From assembly GCA_017893485.1 (NCBI GenBank), contig CM030362.1:178126166-178190165 (forward strand): a stretch of DNA of 64,000 nt, in the 5' to 3' direction. The position numbers were made by a program, and so were the translations under genes. The DNA is from Hemerocallis citrina (taxonomy: Eukaryota; Streptophyta; Magnoliopsida; Asparagales; Asphodelaceae). Every line of letters begins with the position of its first letter. The first letter of the stretch is position 1. Shown in pieces: positions 26,000 to 38,239 of this stretch. The notes below the pieces were generated by a model that ran no database searches, was not told where the DNA came from, and saw only the letters and a program-made list of their open reading frames with translations.

Positions 26000-26013
26000 T
26001 GGCTCTAATACCA
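26000..26013 (-). promoter_or_regulatory. Primer-binding site of element A
   Basis: The minus strand reads TGGTATTAGAGCCA three bases after the 5' LTR end; one base differs from the initiator-Met tRNA match TGGTATCAGAGC used by most plant LTR elements. Confidence 0.8.
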
Positions 26014-27510
26014 CTCTGTAACACCCCGAATTCCAAAACATACTGAATTCGAAGTTCCACAGGATCTTTACACTTCTTTCGTACAATTTTAAAAGGAAAT
26101 AAAAACTTTTTGTTACATCAGAGTTTATACTTACATTACATATTTACAACGGAAGCAATTTTACAACAAATACATGAATTGAAACGTACAACGCTTGGAA
26201 CATTTTTTTATCTGCATACATTCTTTAGTCTTGTTAATCACCTTACCCTGCATAAAAACTGTGGGTGCGTCAGTTGCTTACAACCGAAGAAATATTATAC
26301 ACGGCTATCCTCTCTATGCCGAAACAGGTATAACGATTCTCAAATGCTTAAACAAACCACAAACTTGATCACAAACAGAACTACAAAGGACTATCCTATA
26401 GATGTCGTGTTGTTCGGTGCGCTTAGTCCTTAATGCAGTTATTTATATTAGATGACACTAATGCGCACTTGTTCAGATCCTGTACATCCCATACTACATA
26501 GGTCTGAGGGCAAGCCATTAACCGTTCTTCATCTTGTAGGGTTCAATCCCTCGTCATGTCTTAAACTACTACTGTAACTATGATAAGTATCCAAGAAGTT
26601 CTATGAGTTACGAGCTCATGTCCAGACAACCTGGAAGGGAATCCCACGTCATGTCACGACGCATCGTGAAGAACCTATGGACAATTCAGCCTCCGTCATG
26701 GGACATGACACCACCCGCATTCACCAAACACCCCACGAGCATCGCCTGCGGTACGGACTCCTAGAGACATATCCACGTCATGTAACGACGCATCATGAAG
26801 ACGGCCTATGAATACTCTCACACCCTAGCTCCGAGGCCCTCATACTCGTGTTTTTCTCCTATTTTCATCACCTCTTCACTATGTATCTAATCCTTAGTTA
26901 TTTAAATCATGAAAAAAAAATCAATTCTCTAGAGTTAGCCTTTCCACTATATTGGTCTTAATCATCTATTCGACATGACCCAATCTTGGTCTGTTCATCT
27001 CAAATTTCATTTCAACATATCTCTTTTCAATGCCGGTATGAGGCTTAACTACACTCTAGTTCTCAATTTCAATTCACAATCACAAAATCGAGTTTTCACA
27101 GTCATAAAGTCTTTTTCATGATTAACATTAATTTTCCTTTCATGTTCACAGCATTTGTATATTCGTATTCATAAAATCTTTCATAATTCATCATAACATT
27201 CAATTTCATTTTCATGTACAAACTCATGCATAAACAAAAGAATTCATTTTTCTAACTTGTCACATTCATAGCTCATTCAACCACCATGAAATTACCGTAA
27301 TTTTATCAAAAAATTACACTCTCATTGCCAAAACTCATTTCAAAACTCTTTTAAAAAAAGCATGTATTTTCTTTATTCAAGGACAATATGAACTAATAAA
27401 AATAATAAGTTTTTGCTTGCCAAAAATAGTCTCAAATCCTTATTCATACTGGGCCACAGTTTATAGAAAGTTCTTTCACGAAAATCCAGATATTAGTTGA
27501 AACTTCAAGG

Positions 27511-27753
27511 CAGTCGACTGTTAGGACATGGACAGTCGGCTGTTCTGTGAGGATTTACAACTCGAAAATCAATGGTCAGGGTAGTCGACTGTAACAGTGT
27601 ATTCGGTAGACTGATCCACAAGGGTTTGAACTCGAAAACAAATAATCAGGACGATCGACTGTTTCAATATAACTGGTCGACTGTTCCGCAAAGATTTGAA
27701 CTCAAAAACAAATACTCAGAGCAGTCGACTGTTTCAGTATAATCGGTCGACTG
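27511..27753. repeat. Paired GTCGAC dyads, 5' LTR of A
   Basis: Four pairs of CAGTCGACTG-like palindromes begin at 27511/27533, 27582/27604, 27652/27674 and 27722/27744. Spacing within each pair is 22 bp; spacing between pairs is 70-71 bp. Confidence 0.9.
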
Positions 27754-28228
27754 ATGCTACTAGGTTTTTCAAATTCCAAAAATGTTTTTAGTTCTTTTTC
27801 TTCTCTTTTTGAGTCAAAAATCTCCAGATTTCAAAATGTATAAGATTACAGCAAGCCAGTATTTTTATAATCATTATTTACTAACAAAATATGCATTTTT
27901 TATCTTATTTTATGTTCTATGTACATAATTTCGACATTGGGAACAAATCATAGTTGCACACATTTTGAAATATAAATTTTTACAAAAATATTTCATTCCT
28001 TTTTTTTTCATTTATTAATCCATCACATTAACTTAGAACATCAAAATTTTCCTTTCTTGCTACGATGAGATCACTCACAATTAACCAAATCAATTTCACA
28101 TGAAGCATTCAATTTTGTCTCATATATATAGATTTTCTTCCCACAACATGGTTCTTTAATATCTAGCATGGCAAAACATGATATCTTCTAGCATTTTAAC
28201 TCATAATTTATCAACTAGACATCACTTC

Positions 28229-28233
28229 AACAC
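28229..28233. repeat. Target duplication of LTR C (left), AACAC
   Basis: AACAC here and at 31990-31994; the empty site TTTCAACACACATC survives in the other LTR near 14297. Confidence 0.95.
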
Positions 28234-28495
28234 TGTAACGCCCCGAATTCCAAAAACAACTGAATTCGAGATTTCCACAGGATCTTTATACTTCTTTCGT
28301 ACAATTTTACAAGGAATTTAAAAACTTTTATTTCAACAATAGTTACATCAGAGTCTTTTACATCAATATGCAGCGGAAAATACAACAATAATGAATGTAC
28401 AATTGTTACAACTTTAACATTTAAATAATCACAGCATCATCAATCATCTTTATATCTTCATGTAACTCCAAATCCTGCATATAAAACTGTGGGCG

Positions 28496-28517
28496 CGTCA
28501 GTTGCTTACAACTGACG
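28496..28517 (-). promoter_or_regulatory. Conserved CGTCAGTTG...CAACTGACG palindrome, LTR C
   Basis: Perfect 9-bp arms (CGTCAGTTG/CAACTGACG) around a 4-base spacer, about 260 bp from the LTR 3' end and next to the shared AACTGTGGG block. Hairpin-forming; possibly tied to 3' end formation. Confidence 0.6.
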
Positions 28518-29898
28518 AAATATTATACACGGTCATCCTCTCTATGCCGGAAACAGTATAACGATTCTTAAATACTTTAGCAAACACAAACTTGATGACA
28601 AACAAAACTATAAAGGGACTATCCTGTTGATGTCGTGTTGTGCGGTGCACTTAATCCTTAATGCAGATATTTATATTACATGACACTAATGCACACTTGT
28701 TTGGATTCTATGCATCCCATACTACATAGGTCCGAGGGCAAGCCTCTTAATCGTTCTTCATCTTGTAGGGTTCAATCCCTCGCCATGACTTAATCTACTA
28801 CTGTAACTACAGTAAATATCCCGGATGATCTATGAGTACAAGCTCGTGTACAGAAAACCTGGAGGAGAATCCCGCGCCATGTCCTGACTCATCAAGCATG
28901 CATTTTGCGGTAATTCAGCCTCCTTCATAGCACACGATCCTTTTGCAGTCACCAAACATCCTACAAGCGTGGCTAGAGTCCGATCATTCTGAGTTGTGCC
29001 CACGCCATGTCTTGACTCATCAAGCATGCATTATGTGGCTCACACACCCGCACCATAAACCCTAGTTCTCATACTCGTGTTTTTCTCTCACTTTCATCAC
29101 ATCTTCACTATGTATCTCTCTGTAATTTCGGTAAGTATCTTAGATGTCCTATGATTACAAGCACGTGTACAGAAAACCTGGAGGGGAATCCCGCGCCATG
29201 TCTTGACTCATCAAGCATGCATTCTGCAGTAATTCAGCCTCCTTCATGGCACACGATCCTCTTGCAGTCATCAAACATCCCACAAGCGTCGCCAAGATCC
29301 CGATCATTCTAGAGTATTTCCCACGCCATCTCTTGACTCATCAAGCATGCATTCTGTGGATCACATCCACATCGTAGACTCGAGGCTCTCATACTTATGT
29401 TTTGCTCTTACTTTCATTACAACCTTACAAAGTTTGTTATAAAAGAAAATCATCACAATTTAGAGCTAGCTTACCCTACCGGACTTAAATCAACAATAGA
29501 GACAGTCAGCCTACCTGGCTACTTCTCAAGAGACGCTCAACCCTCAACGGTTAGCTCTCAAATCATAAATAAAACTGCCGGTCACTAGGGTCTCGCCTAG
29601 CCTCTAGATTCCAACAACTATCTCTTTCTAGAGATCAACAATATTTCATAATCAATCTCAAATAACATTTCCATTTCTTTTGTTCACAAACTCTTTCTCA
29701 GAATATTTCTTTTATAATCTCATAACATGAGAACAATTAAATCTGATTTCTTTATCCATTTCATCTTCCACCCCCTGGTGTGCATTTCACAAAAAACTCA
29801 ATCAAATATTAATAGCCATAAAATATCATATTCAACTTATTTAACTTTCATTTGTCAAAATCAAATCCAAACACAAAACCAAAATAAACAGTTCGGTT

Positions 29899-30205
29899 CA
29901 GTCGACTGGTGACAGTATCAGTCGACTGTTCAGCGAACATCAAAACATCTCAGTCTATTCAGTCGACTGTTGACAAGGAATCAGTCGACTGTTTTATGAA
30001 GCTTTAAAACATCAATAATAGCACAGTCGGTTCAGTCGACTGTCGACCAGGAATCAGTCGACTGTTCCGCGAACACTTTGAAAACTCAACATCAAAATTC
30101 ACGACAGCAGCAGTCGACTGTGAAAGTGGACAGTCGACTGTCCTGCCGACGAAAACCCAATTTCTTATACTTGACAGTCGACTGTGGAAGTTAGACAGTC
30201 GACTG
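29899..30205. repeat. Ten CAGTCGACTG palindromes in five pairs, LTR C
   Basis: Exact CAGTCGACTG starts at 29899, 29919, 29960, 29982, 30033, 30055, 30111, 30131, 30175 and 30196. Spacing within pairs is 20-22 bp; between pairs 61-78 bp. The sequence between sites is not conserved. Confidence 0.97.
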
Positions 30206-30751
30206 TCAACTTCACCAATTGCATCTTTGCATATATTCTTCGACCTTTTAATCGATTTGTACTTTCATATACAAAATATAAATTATTTCCAGAGTATATT
30301 CCTTTAAAACAATATCGTATATGCTATCAAATTCTCAAGTTTCTCATTTTTCAATGAAATCCTTAAAATGCATCAAAACACATATTCAATCAATTTTCCA
30401 AAACTGTTTTCTTTTGTCAAAATCACTTTATAAAAATCCCTATACTCGTATAAATAACATTTTGAGGTTATAATCACACTTCTTTGCCACATTCTCAACA
30501 AACAACATATTTGCATTATTCTAATCATGTCTCAACATGCATCGATTTTATGCAATCACTTTAATTCTAGCAATTCAACTAGCAATCATAACAATTTAAG
30601 GAATAGCATAGCAATTTGCATTTACCACAATCAATCAAAATTTAACGATTCATTAATTTGCATGTAATCTCATAATACCAATTCAATTTCCACCAGATGA
30701 AACATCTATCAACTATCATGCAATATCTACTCCTAAATTAGAAAGCATTTA

Positions 30752-30765
30752 AGAAACACCCACCT
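30752..30765 (-). promoter_or_regulatory. Conserved AGGTGGGTGTTTCT element, LTR C
   Basis: Identical to the copies in LTRs A and E and at the same leader-to-body boundary on the minus strand. Confidence 0.55.
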
Positions 30766-31942
30766 AAAGTTGAAGAATTGATACCCAAATGAACTCCTAA
30801 AATTAGGAGCTCCTAAAGAAAGCTCCAATTGCAACTCCTCGAAATCCGCGCACCAAGGCAAGCCTCCAAGCTCCACATTTCGGCAAGCATCCATCATCAA
30901 GAGCATCTCCATCCCCACTCCATTTCGGCAACAACAAGGACAAACTCCCATCTCCTTTCATATACACATACTATGTATGCACATATATATATACATTAGT
31001 ATATGTATATAGGCAAGTGGAATGGTTATTAGGTGGGAAAATGGGCAAGGCTATGCTGGCTTTTGGTTGCTTTCGGATTGGCAAGAGAGAGGGAGGAGAA
31101 GAGATGAGAGAATGAGAGACTAAGGGGGTATTTTTATAAGGGAGTAGTAGGGTTGTTAGTATAACTACCTCCCACATGAACACCACTAACCCCATATCTA
31201 AAACTTGTTTTCCCTCACTCTTTTCAAAATCAAACTTCAGAATTTTTCCCTCCTCTCACAACAGCCCGGTCCCCAAAATTGTGTGCACATCGCACGTGTG
31301 CACGTGCACGTGCCTTGTGTACAAAATAATTTATTTATTTAGTCTCTTTAAAACAATTATTTATATATATAATAAATATGTAAAATTAACTTTAAAATTA
31401 TACTTTTCATGCACAACTAAAATACATACACATTTCATGAAATTTATTTTGAAAGAATAATACGCTTAAAACACGTGCACCGAAACACGTGCGTCGCCCG
31501 TAAAATCTCACAAATAGAAGAATTGACTTTATTAACCGAAAAATATTTATAATTAATTGGAATGCAACATAAAGTATATTTAATATACATTTTCTAGGAT
31601 ATACTCAAACATACAGAAAACACGTATATTGCACGTAAAAATTTATTTTAATTAAAATAGACAAAAATTGAATTTTCGTTTACAAAAAAAATTCAAACAT
31701 GTTTATAAAAATAAATGATTGAAATCCATTGAAAACTTTGCACATAACGGTAGAATACTCAAAATCGACACGTGCATCGATAATACGTAAAAAGCACATA
31801 AAAACTCAAAGATTGAAATTTAGCATTTGAGTTGTCTCAAATGGGATTTTAAGAATACGAGATTGTATAAATAATCAGAATTCAAAATACATATCAAAAT
31901 GCGTTATGGATATGATCAGTAATAGTACAAAATGCACGTGCG

Positions 31943-31989
31943 TAACACCCGAGGGCAAAATCGTCATTTAAATTTTGCGGGGTGTTACA
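31943..31989 (-). repeat. Terminal inverted repeat at the start of LTR C
   Basis: GTAACACCC (31945-31953) and GGGTGTTAC (31980-31988) can pair within the first 50 bp of the LTR. Confidence 0.7.
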
Positions 31990-32112
31990 AACACACATCT
32001 TCTAAATTACCAATTCATCTCTACATAAGCAACCGTAGGCCAATTTCACTTCAGTTTTCATTAACAATTCTATCAAAACATTCCTAGCATGGTATCTAGC
32101 TTTAGAAGCATG

Positions 32113-32127
32113 AGAAACACCCACCCT
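32113..32127 (-). promoter_or_regulatory. Conserved AGGGTGGGTGTTTCT element, LTR A right copy
   Basis: Partner of the site at 14424-14438, with one base changed. Confidence 0.5.
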
Positions 32128-32981
32128 ATATAGAGAGAAAAATCCAAAGAACTTCTAGAGAATCTCCTACAACGAATGAACAAGACCTTCTCCTCCTAGA
32201 TCAACCCCCAAGTTGTGCCTCTCCTTATAGTGATGCAAGCAACCCGAGCCTCCCTCTTCTTGGTCCTTGAAAATGTCGGCCTCCTCCTTGGATGAAGAAC
32301 ACAATAACACACAATCTCACAACTCCTCAATCTTTTGACTTACTAAAATTACTTCTCTTCTCTTTTCTTGCTATTCTTTTCTTTCAAAAATTCTAAGTGT
32401 GAGAATGAAGAGTATAGGGAGGGTTATTTATACAAAATTTTAGGATGAATGTAGAGCTAGGATTAGATCCAATGGTTAGAGATCAATGGTTTAGATGAAC
32501 TAGGGAGTTATGAAAACTACCCATGATGAACAACCACCTCTCCACTACTTCCATCACTCCCACTCCTCCATCTACAATCTGGCCTGTGGGGAAAAGTGTG
32601 CAATGCACACCCTACTGCTTGCACGTGCCACCTAGTGTCCCCATTTACAAATTTATTCATGTGATAAATTTAATTGTCCATGAAATGAGTCTACACTACA
32701 AGTTAAACAATTTCAAAAGAGAATTAAAGTAAATGGGCTCACTAATGGGTCAAACTAACCATGGGCTCAAAATAATTAAATAATTAATAAATATAGTGGA
32801 CTTAAAAAAGACAATTAGGCCTAGATTTAAATTAGGCTTTTTCAAAGAGAATAATTTTAGAAAAGTAAAGAGAACAATTACGATATAAAAATATTTCATA
32901 CGAGAAATTATACAATTGAAATCATACGTGCACAACACATAAAAATCACAAAATCTCATAAATCAATTCTAAGGTGTTACA

Positions 32982-34996
32982 CATGAGCTACTCACAACAT
33001 AAAACTCAGAAAATTTAAGTCTTAATTCATTCCCACAACCACAACAAGATTTATAACTCACAAACAGTAACTTAAAACTTAAATCTACAAGTTCTAACTC
33101 AATCTCATAGGCACAGTGCTAAACAGTGAGCTTTAAGAATCTGTGTTTTTGTTATCACTTGCAAAATTCATTATAATTCGTGTACATATCCAAATCTTGA
33201 GTTCTTAGGCATTACGGAAAGATCTGTGTGTCTACTACAACTTTATAGTTATATGATTCTTCAGATTAAGTCGTTAAAGTGATCAAATGAGTCATTATTT
33301 AACATGCATGCAATAATTTTCAGAACAAAGGAACAACTAGCCAATGCTAACATAAAAATACTTAAAAAATATCAAATGATCTCTAAACTTCATGAAATTT
33401 GAAATATACATTCTTCATACATGGTAACTGAATATATTTAAATTTTAAGTGATTCGAATAATTATTTTCAAGTTATGATTTCTTGAAAATTAGCTAAAAA
33501 CAGAACAGATCATCTTCACTCTGTCTTTTCTTTTCCGAACAGCCAATGGTTTCGGATATAATAAAAATAGCAAACGATGTCCAAAAACTATAAAATTTTA
33601 TATTTAAGCATTGAACACATATTAGAAGCACGTAATAAATTTTAGTAGTAGATCTCAAGTGGTTACAGAGTTATGAGATTTGGAATATCATAGTCAGAAC
33701 CTATGCTAAATCTGTTTTCTGCACAGTCAGTGTTCAAGTTCGTATTTAATTAAAATAGTAAATAAATTCCAAAAATTATGAAATTTGGAAGCAAGGTGAA
33801 TAACATGCATAAGATTCCACATTTAAAATTTCAAACTCAAACTCTAAGAAATTTTGGAGTTATAGCATCCAGACCTAACACACTTTCCAGTTCAGCTTTT
33901 TACTGGGTTTTTATCTAGTCTTCCATAAATAAAACTAGCATGCAACGAATGTTAACACTTACACATATTTCAAGACATACTCATGCTGTCAAGACCACAT
34001 CAAGATTTTACCACAAAAATTTAAACACCACAAAGGTTTAGAAACACCCACCTTTTGTTTGTAGATGAAATGTACTATCCAAGTTTGGCCTCCGTGTTCT
34101 TGCTCCTCCTTGCTAGCACTTCTTGCTCCTACTCTCCTTCTCCTTGGCTCTTCTTGGCTCCTTCTTGCCTCCAATTTCAGAATGTAGAGAAGTAGGAGAG
34201 TGCATAGGAGTGGTTTTAAGGATATGAGAGATAGTTAGATATAGTAGAAAATGAGAAAGTGAATTAGGGCTTTTGGGGAGGGTTATAAATAGAGAGAGGG
34301 AGAGTATCACCTGATATATAGAGAGAGGAAGTGAGGGTGAGGCCAACATGCAGTGGAGGATAGGAGAGGTGGAGTGTGAGAGTGGTATTGCCTCTTAGGG
34401 TTTCTCAAACACTCAAGTATTTTGATTTCCAACAAAAGCCCTAGATTCTAATTTGAAAAATCAAAACCTTATCCCTCATTCCCTCCAAATGATGGCTGGC
34501 CAAAACTAGTGCATGTGCACAAAATTTTGTTCATGCCATGCACAAAACATGTTAAGTTAGGTTGGGTCAACTTAGGCTCAAGGCAGAGTGTGTTTGTTTG
34601 GGTCTAGTTGAGTCATATTGGGTTTAATTAGATTATTTAAATCACAAAAATCTCACACACAATTTCAATCAAATAGAAATTGAAATACACACAAATAATG
34701 TCAATACAATTTGTACATACAATTAACACATATGAAATCGTATTATCCCCATACAAAATAATGATTCAATATTATACGTCCTAACTCAATTATAGACTAA
34801 TATATGACTTAATTGAGAAGATATCTCAACTCCGGTTCTACAATTGCACCTTCATTGAGTTCAAAACATATCGAATAATAATATGTTTGAATACTTACTC
34901 AATTAAAATTAAGAAAATTCCATTAATACGTGCAACTCTCAATCGTGCACGGATTAAAATACAAAATATATATATACTATTTTGCAGGGTCTTACA
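32982..34996 (-). repeat. LTR E, 5' half
   Basis: Resumes after element A. On the minus strand it runs from TGTAAGACCCTGC (34996) through a GGCC...TGTGCACATG block (about 34498), a TATA-like box (34283-34290), a CT-rich leader, AAAGGTGGGTGTTTCT (34040-34056) and an AT-rich body to the element A insertion at 32981/32982. Short open frames in the leader are not genes. Confidence 0.75.
34040..34056 (-). promoter_or_regulatory. Conserved AGGTGGGTGTTTCT element, LTR E
   Basis: Minus strand AAAAGGTGGGTGTTTCT, as in LTRs A, B and C. Confidence 0.55.
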
Positions 34997-35001
34997 GAGG
35001 A
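34997..35001. repeat. Target duplication of LTR E (right), GAGGA
   Basis: Matches 10234-10238 exactly. Confidence 0.85.
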
Positions 35002-35290
35002 ACAGACTGAAGGAGTTGGTGAACAAATAATCTAGAGAATGGAGTCGTACTTTAATTATATCTTGTTTCCAGTGCTACTGATATTATCGTACTTTGTATT
35101 TCCGGACGTTTTTGACCCATAGTTTATTTCCATATGTTGGTTATTTATAAGGCATTTCATTGATTATTATTATGTGAATAATTTTATTGCATTGAGTTAA
35201 ACTGTCACAGGTTATGGATGATGTATAGATCATTCGCTGGGCCTTAGTTACGTACATGTATTTTCGTATAACGGGAAGCAGGGCATGACA
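35002..35290 (+). repeat. LTR F2, 3' end, right piece
   Basis: Continues the sequence interrupted at 10238 and ends ...CGGGAAGCAGGGCATGACA at 35290. That terminus is the inverse of the starts of LTR H (42624) and F1 (6375). Confidence 0.7.
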
Positions 35291-35456
35291 ATCACACAGG
35301 ATGACTCGACCGAAAATAAATACCTGATGACACATAACCCGCCACTGCCGAGGGAGAGGCTTCATCCACCCACTCATCAATTTGATAGTCCAAGCCATGA
35401 CATACTGACACAAGTAAAATAAGTCTAAAGCAAGGGAGTTCCTCTCAAATGCATTT

Positions 35457-35847
35457 TTATTCATTTCGAAAAATCAAATTACAAGAGCGGTGGACAGTTC
35501 GCAAGAAGGCGTAAATAGAAATGAAAAACCAAGTGCCTACTGATTGGAAGAAGACCCTTTTTCGAAGATGGGCGGAATGAGCCCCATCGACCTGGGCGGC
35601 GGGTCCGACCAGCTCATGGGTCACCAAACCCTCTCCTCCTGAACGAGCTTCTCCAGCAGGTTGGGTGAGCGCATCTGCCCTCTTCTCGAAGGAGAAGCTC
35701 CGGAGGTCAAAATCCGGGTAGTTAGCTTCGATGTTCTCAAGGGCACGGTTATACCCTTCATCTTGGCCTCGGATGATACGATCTAGGGCATCGTCATACT
35801 CCACCGTCATCTTCCTCTCCTTCGCTAGCCACTCTAGCCTGTCGTTG
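35457..35847 (-). pseudogene. Tat-type retroelement ORF, C-terminal part (copy 1)
   Basis: Minus-strand frame with a helical/acidic region. The key block YDDALDRIIRGQDEGYNRAL followed by YPDFDLRSFSF is a diverged copy of the block at 39260-39300 in the longer copy. The upstream part is interrupted by LTR fragment G and resumes near 37200-37853. The apparent start beyond 35847 lies in LTR sequence and is not real. Confidence 0.65.
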
Positions 35848-37190
35848 TGTAACACCCCGAATTCCAAATACAACTGAATTCGAGATTCCACGGGATCTTT
35901 ACACTTCTTTCGTACAATTTTACAAGGAATTTAAAACTTTTCACTTTACATCAGAGTTACAAGAAATCTTTACACTTTACATTTATACAGCGGAAGCAAA
36001 ATTACAACATTTATATAAATGAAAGTACAACAACATTTGAATAATCTCTGAGCATCAGTTCTCCTTTAATCTTTATCATGTCATTTATCCTGCATACAAA
36101 ACTGTGGGTACGTCAGTTTATTCAACCGACGAATATTATACATGGCTTCCTCTCTATGCCGGAAACAGTATAATTGATTTTCCATATTTAACAAATACAA
36201 ACTTGTTCACATATCAAACTAAGGAGAATACCCTATTGATGTCGTGTTGTGATTGTGCACTTAGTCCTTAATGCAATTGTTTATATTACATGACACTAAT
36301 GCGTACTTGTTTGGATTCTATGCATCCTATACTACATAAGTCCGAGGGCAAGCCTCTTAATCGTTCTTCATCTTATAGGGTTCAATCCCTCGTCATGACT
36401 TAATCTACTACTGTAACTATGGTATGTATCCTAGATGTCCTATGAGTACGAGCTCATGTACAGAAAAATTGGAGGGGAATCCCACGTCATGTCACGACGC
36501 ATCGTGAAGACTTTCTATGGACAATTCAGCCTCCTTCATGGCACACGATCCTCTCGCAGTCACCAAACACCCCACAAGCATCGCCAAGATCCCGATAATT
36601 CCGGAGTAGTACCCACGTCATATCACGACGCATCGTGAAGACAAACTGTGAATCACACCCACATCGTAGACTCGAGGCCCTCATACTTGTGTTTTTCTCT
36701 CACTTTCATCACCTCTTCACTATGTACTAATTCTTAATTTAATGAAATCATGAACAAAATCAATCTCTTAGAGTTAGCCCTCTCACTAATACCGGTCTTA
36801 TTTCTTTTATTTCACAATGACCCAAACTTGGTCTTTTCACTTTTAATTATCATATCTCATCACTTTTCACTTGCCGGTGTGAGTTTTGGCTACACCCTAA
36901 TTTTTAATTTCATTCACAAATTCACATATCTGAGTTGTCATGCTCAAGAACATTTCTCTTTTTCAATTACATGATTTCCAATCTTTTCATGAATCAATAA
37001 TCATACATGGAGTTCAATTCTAAATCATGCATTCCATAACCAATATTTATTTCACATAAAAATCATCTTATGAAAATATCTAGTCAAAGTAAATATTCAG
37101 AAAATCACCATTGTCACGCTACTCTTTAGCAAAATAGTCCATACAAAATTCACATTTATATTTTCTTTCCATCAATTTTCCTTTTCACGC
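35848..37190 (-). repeat. LTR G, truncated relative of LTR A
   Basis: Starts TGTAACACCCCGAATTCC and follows LTR A for about 1.3 kb: AACTGTGGGTACGTCAG palindrome block at 36103-36132, two copies of CACGTCATGTCACGACGCAT (36482 and 36612, the second with one change), then the 'ACCGGTCTTA' and 'CTTGCCGGTGTGAG' blocks. It stops abruptly near 37190, so the 5' half is lost. No paired target duplication was seen (left flank CGTTG). Confidence 0.75.
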
Positions 37191-37199
37191 CTACCGAAG

Positions 37200-37853
37200 G
37201 AGCATCTCAAGCCTCCACCTCAGTTTGTTCCCAATGATAGCTGCCTGCAAGAAACCCAGAGTACACTTAAAAAAATGAAATAGAAGAAAAAGTGATCACG
37301 AGTTGTCAACGTGAACAAAGGCCCTCACCAGAACAGAATCTTGTGCTCAACGACCATAAACCTCCTCCTTCGACTCTTTCTTCAAAGTCTCCCTATCGCA
37401 GGGAGTAGCGATGTGGTCAACCACTTGCAGAGCGTTGGGGTGCTCTGCCAACAAGTTTGCTTCAGTCATAGGCCAAGAAGGCGCTCACACATTTGCCACC
37501 GAGGGTGGTTTTGAAATCACCATGGTGTTCTTCGAGGATGTGGTCGGAGGCTTGAGGGCCTCCTTCTTCTTGACTACCTCGGTCGCCTTCGCCTTCGGAG
37601 GTTCGACATCTTTAGACTTCTACCACTTCCAAGGATCCTCCGGCTCCAAAGGGGGTGGACACTTCTGTACCTGCACTTGAGCCTGTGCCTTCAAGGTTGC
37701 ATGCCTTGCCTTCAACATCTCGTCGGACACCATGCTTATTTGCAGAAAGGAGACGAAACAAGGGAGACAAAAGTAAGTAGAAGCAGAAGCAACAATGAAG
37801 CAAGTAAACGAAAATGAAGGTATGGGAATGTATATATAAGAGAAATGAGACAT
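37200..37853 (-). pseudogene. Tat-type retroelement ORF, middle part (copy 1)
   Basis: Reads leftward from about 37735: a basic/Gln-rich stretch, Lys-rich linker (PPKAKATEVVKKKEALKPP), then HPNALQVVDHIATPCDRETL, which corresponds to SHVALKVVNNIVPSRDLRAL in the longer copy at 39602-39740. It contains several stops. A likely intron acceptor (TTTCTTGCAG) lies near 37240. Confidence 0.6.
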
Positions 37854-37929
37854 CGATCACTGTGCCAAGCACGTTATATCACATCACACGTGAACACGCA
37901 CGTGAGGTACGCATGTGATTTATCCACGA

Positions 37930-38110
37930 TAAAGCTCCTTCCTCATGCCTCGTCCCCGGCATGGCATTACGGCTTCGAGCCACTCGCGGATTTCTCCACA
38001 ACAAGGCTTCCACCTCGTGGCTCACCCCTCAGCATGGCACCCCGACTCTGAGCAACTCGCAGATTTCTCCGCAATTATGCTCCTGTCTCGTGCGTCACCC
38101 GTTGGCATAG
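37930..38110. repeat. 73-bp repeat, about two and a half units
   Basis: Same unit as the array at 41640-42175 (GAGCCACTCGCGGATTTCTC ... AACAAGGCT ... CTCGTG ... GGCATGGCACC). Both blocks lie upstream (minus sense) of a Tat-type ORF copy. Confidence 0.85.
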
Positions 38111-38239
38111 TAGTCCAAGCTCTCTGCGTGGCACTTCAGGTACCCCACGCGGTGGTGTTGTCCCACAGACCTCATCACCCGATGATTCGCACCTGCCCCT
38201 TGGTTCATTGTATCGGCCGGTTATCACCATACATCACTA

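Larger units (their letters stand above)
28234..31989 (-). mobile_element. Solo LTR C (3756 bp)
   Basis: Ends are TGTAACGCCCCGAATTCC and GCGGGGTGTTACA, with a perfect AACAC duplication and an intact empty site in the partner LTR of element A. No coding domains. Minus-strand landmarks: TATAAAAATA near 31129-31138, AGGTGGGTGTTTCT (30752-30765), ten CAGTCGACTG palindromes (29899-30205), three or four copies of a CATGTCYTGACTCATCAAGC phrase (28870-29350), and a CGTCAGTTG palindrome (28496-28517). Confidence 0.93.
26017..32981 (-). repeat. 5' LTR of element A, split by solo LTR C
   Basis: Ends are TGTAACACCCCGAATTCC (26017) and ...AAGGTGTTACA (32981). Without LTR C it is about 3.2 kb and matches 12345-15293. 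It holds the CGTCAGTTG palindrome (26268-26287), the dyad array (27511-27753), AGGTGGGTGTTTCT (32113-32127) and a TATA box (32425-32432) on the minus strand. Confidence 0.9.

Noticed and set aside
30971..31460. Small open frames with Tyr/Ile-rich ends
   Set aside because: They lie in the promoter region of solo LTR C and have no domain or splice context.
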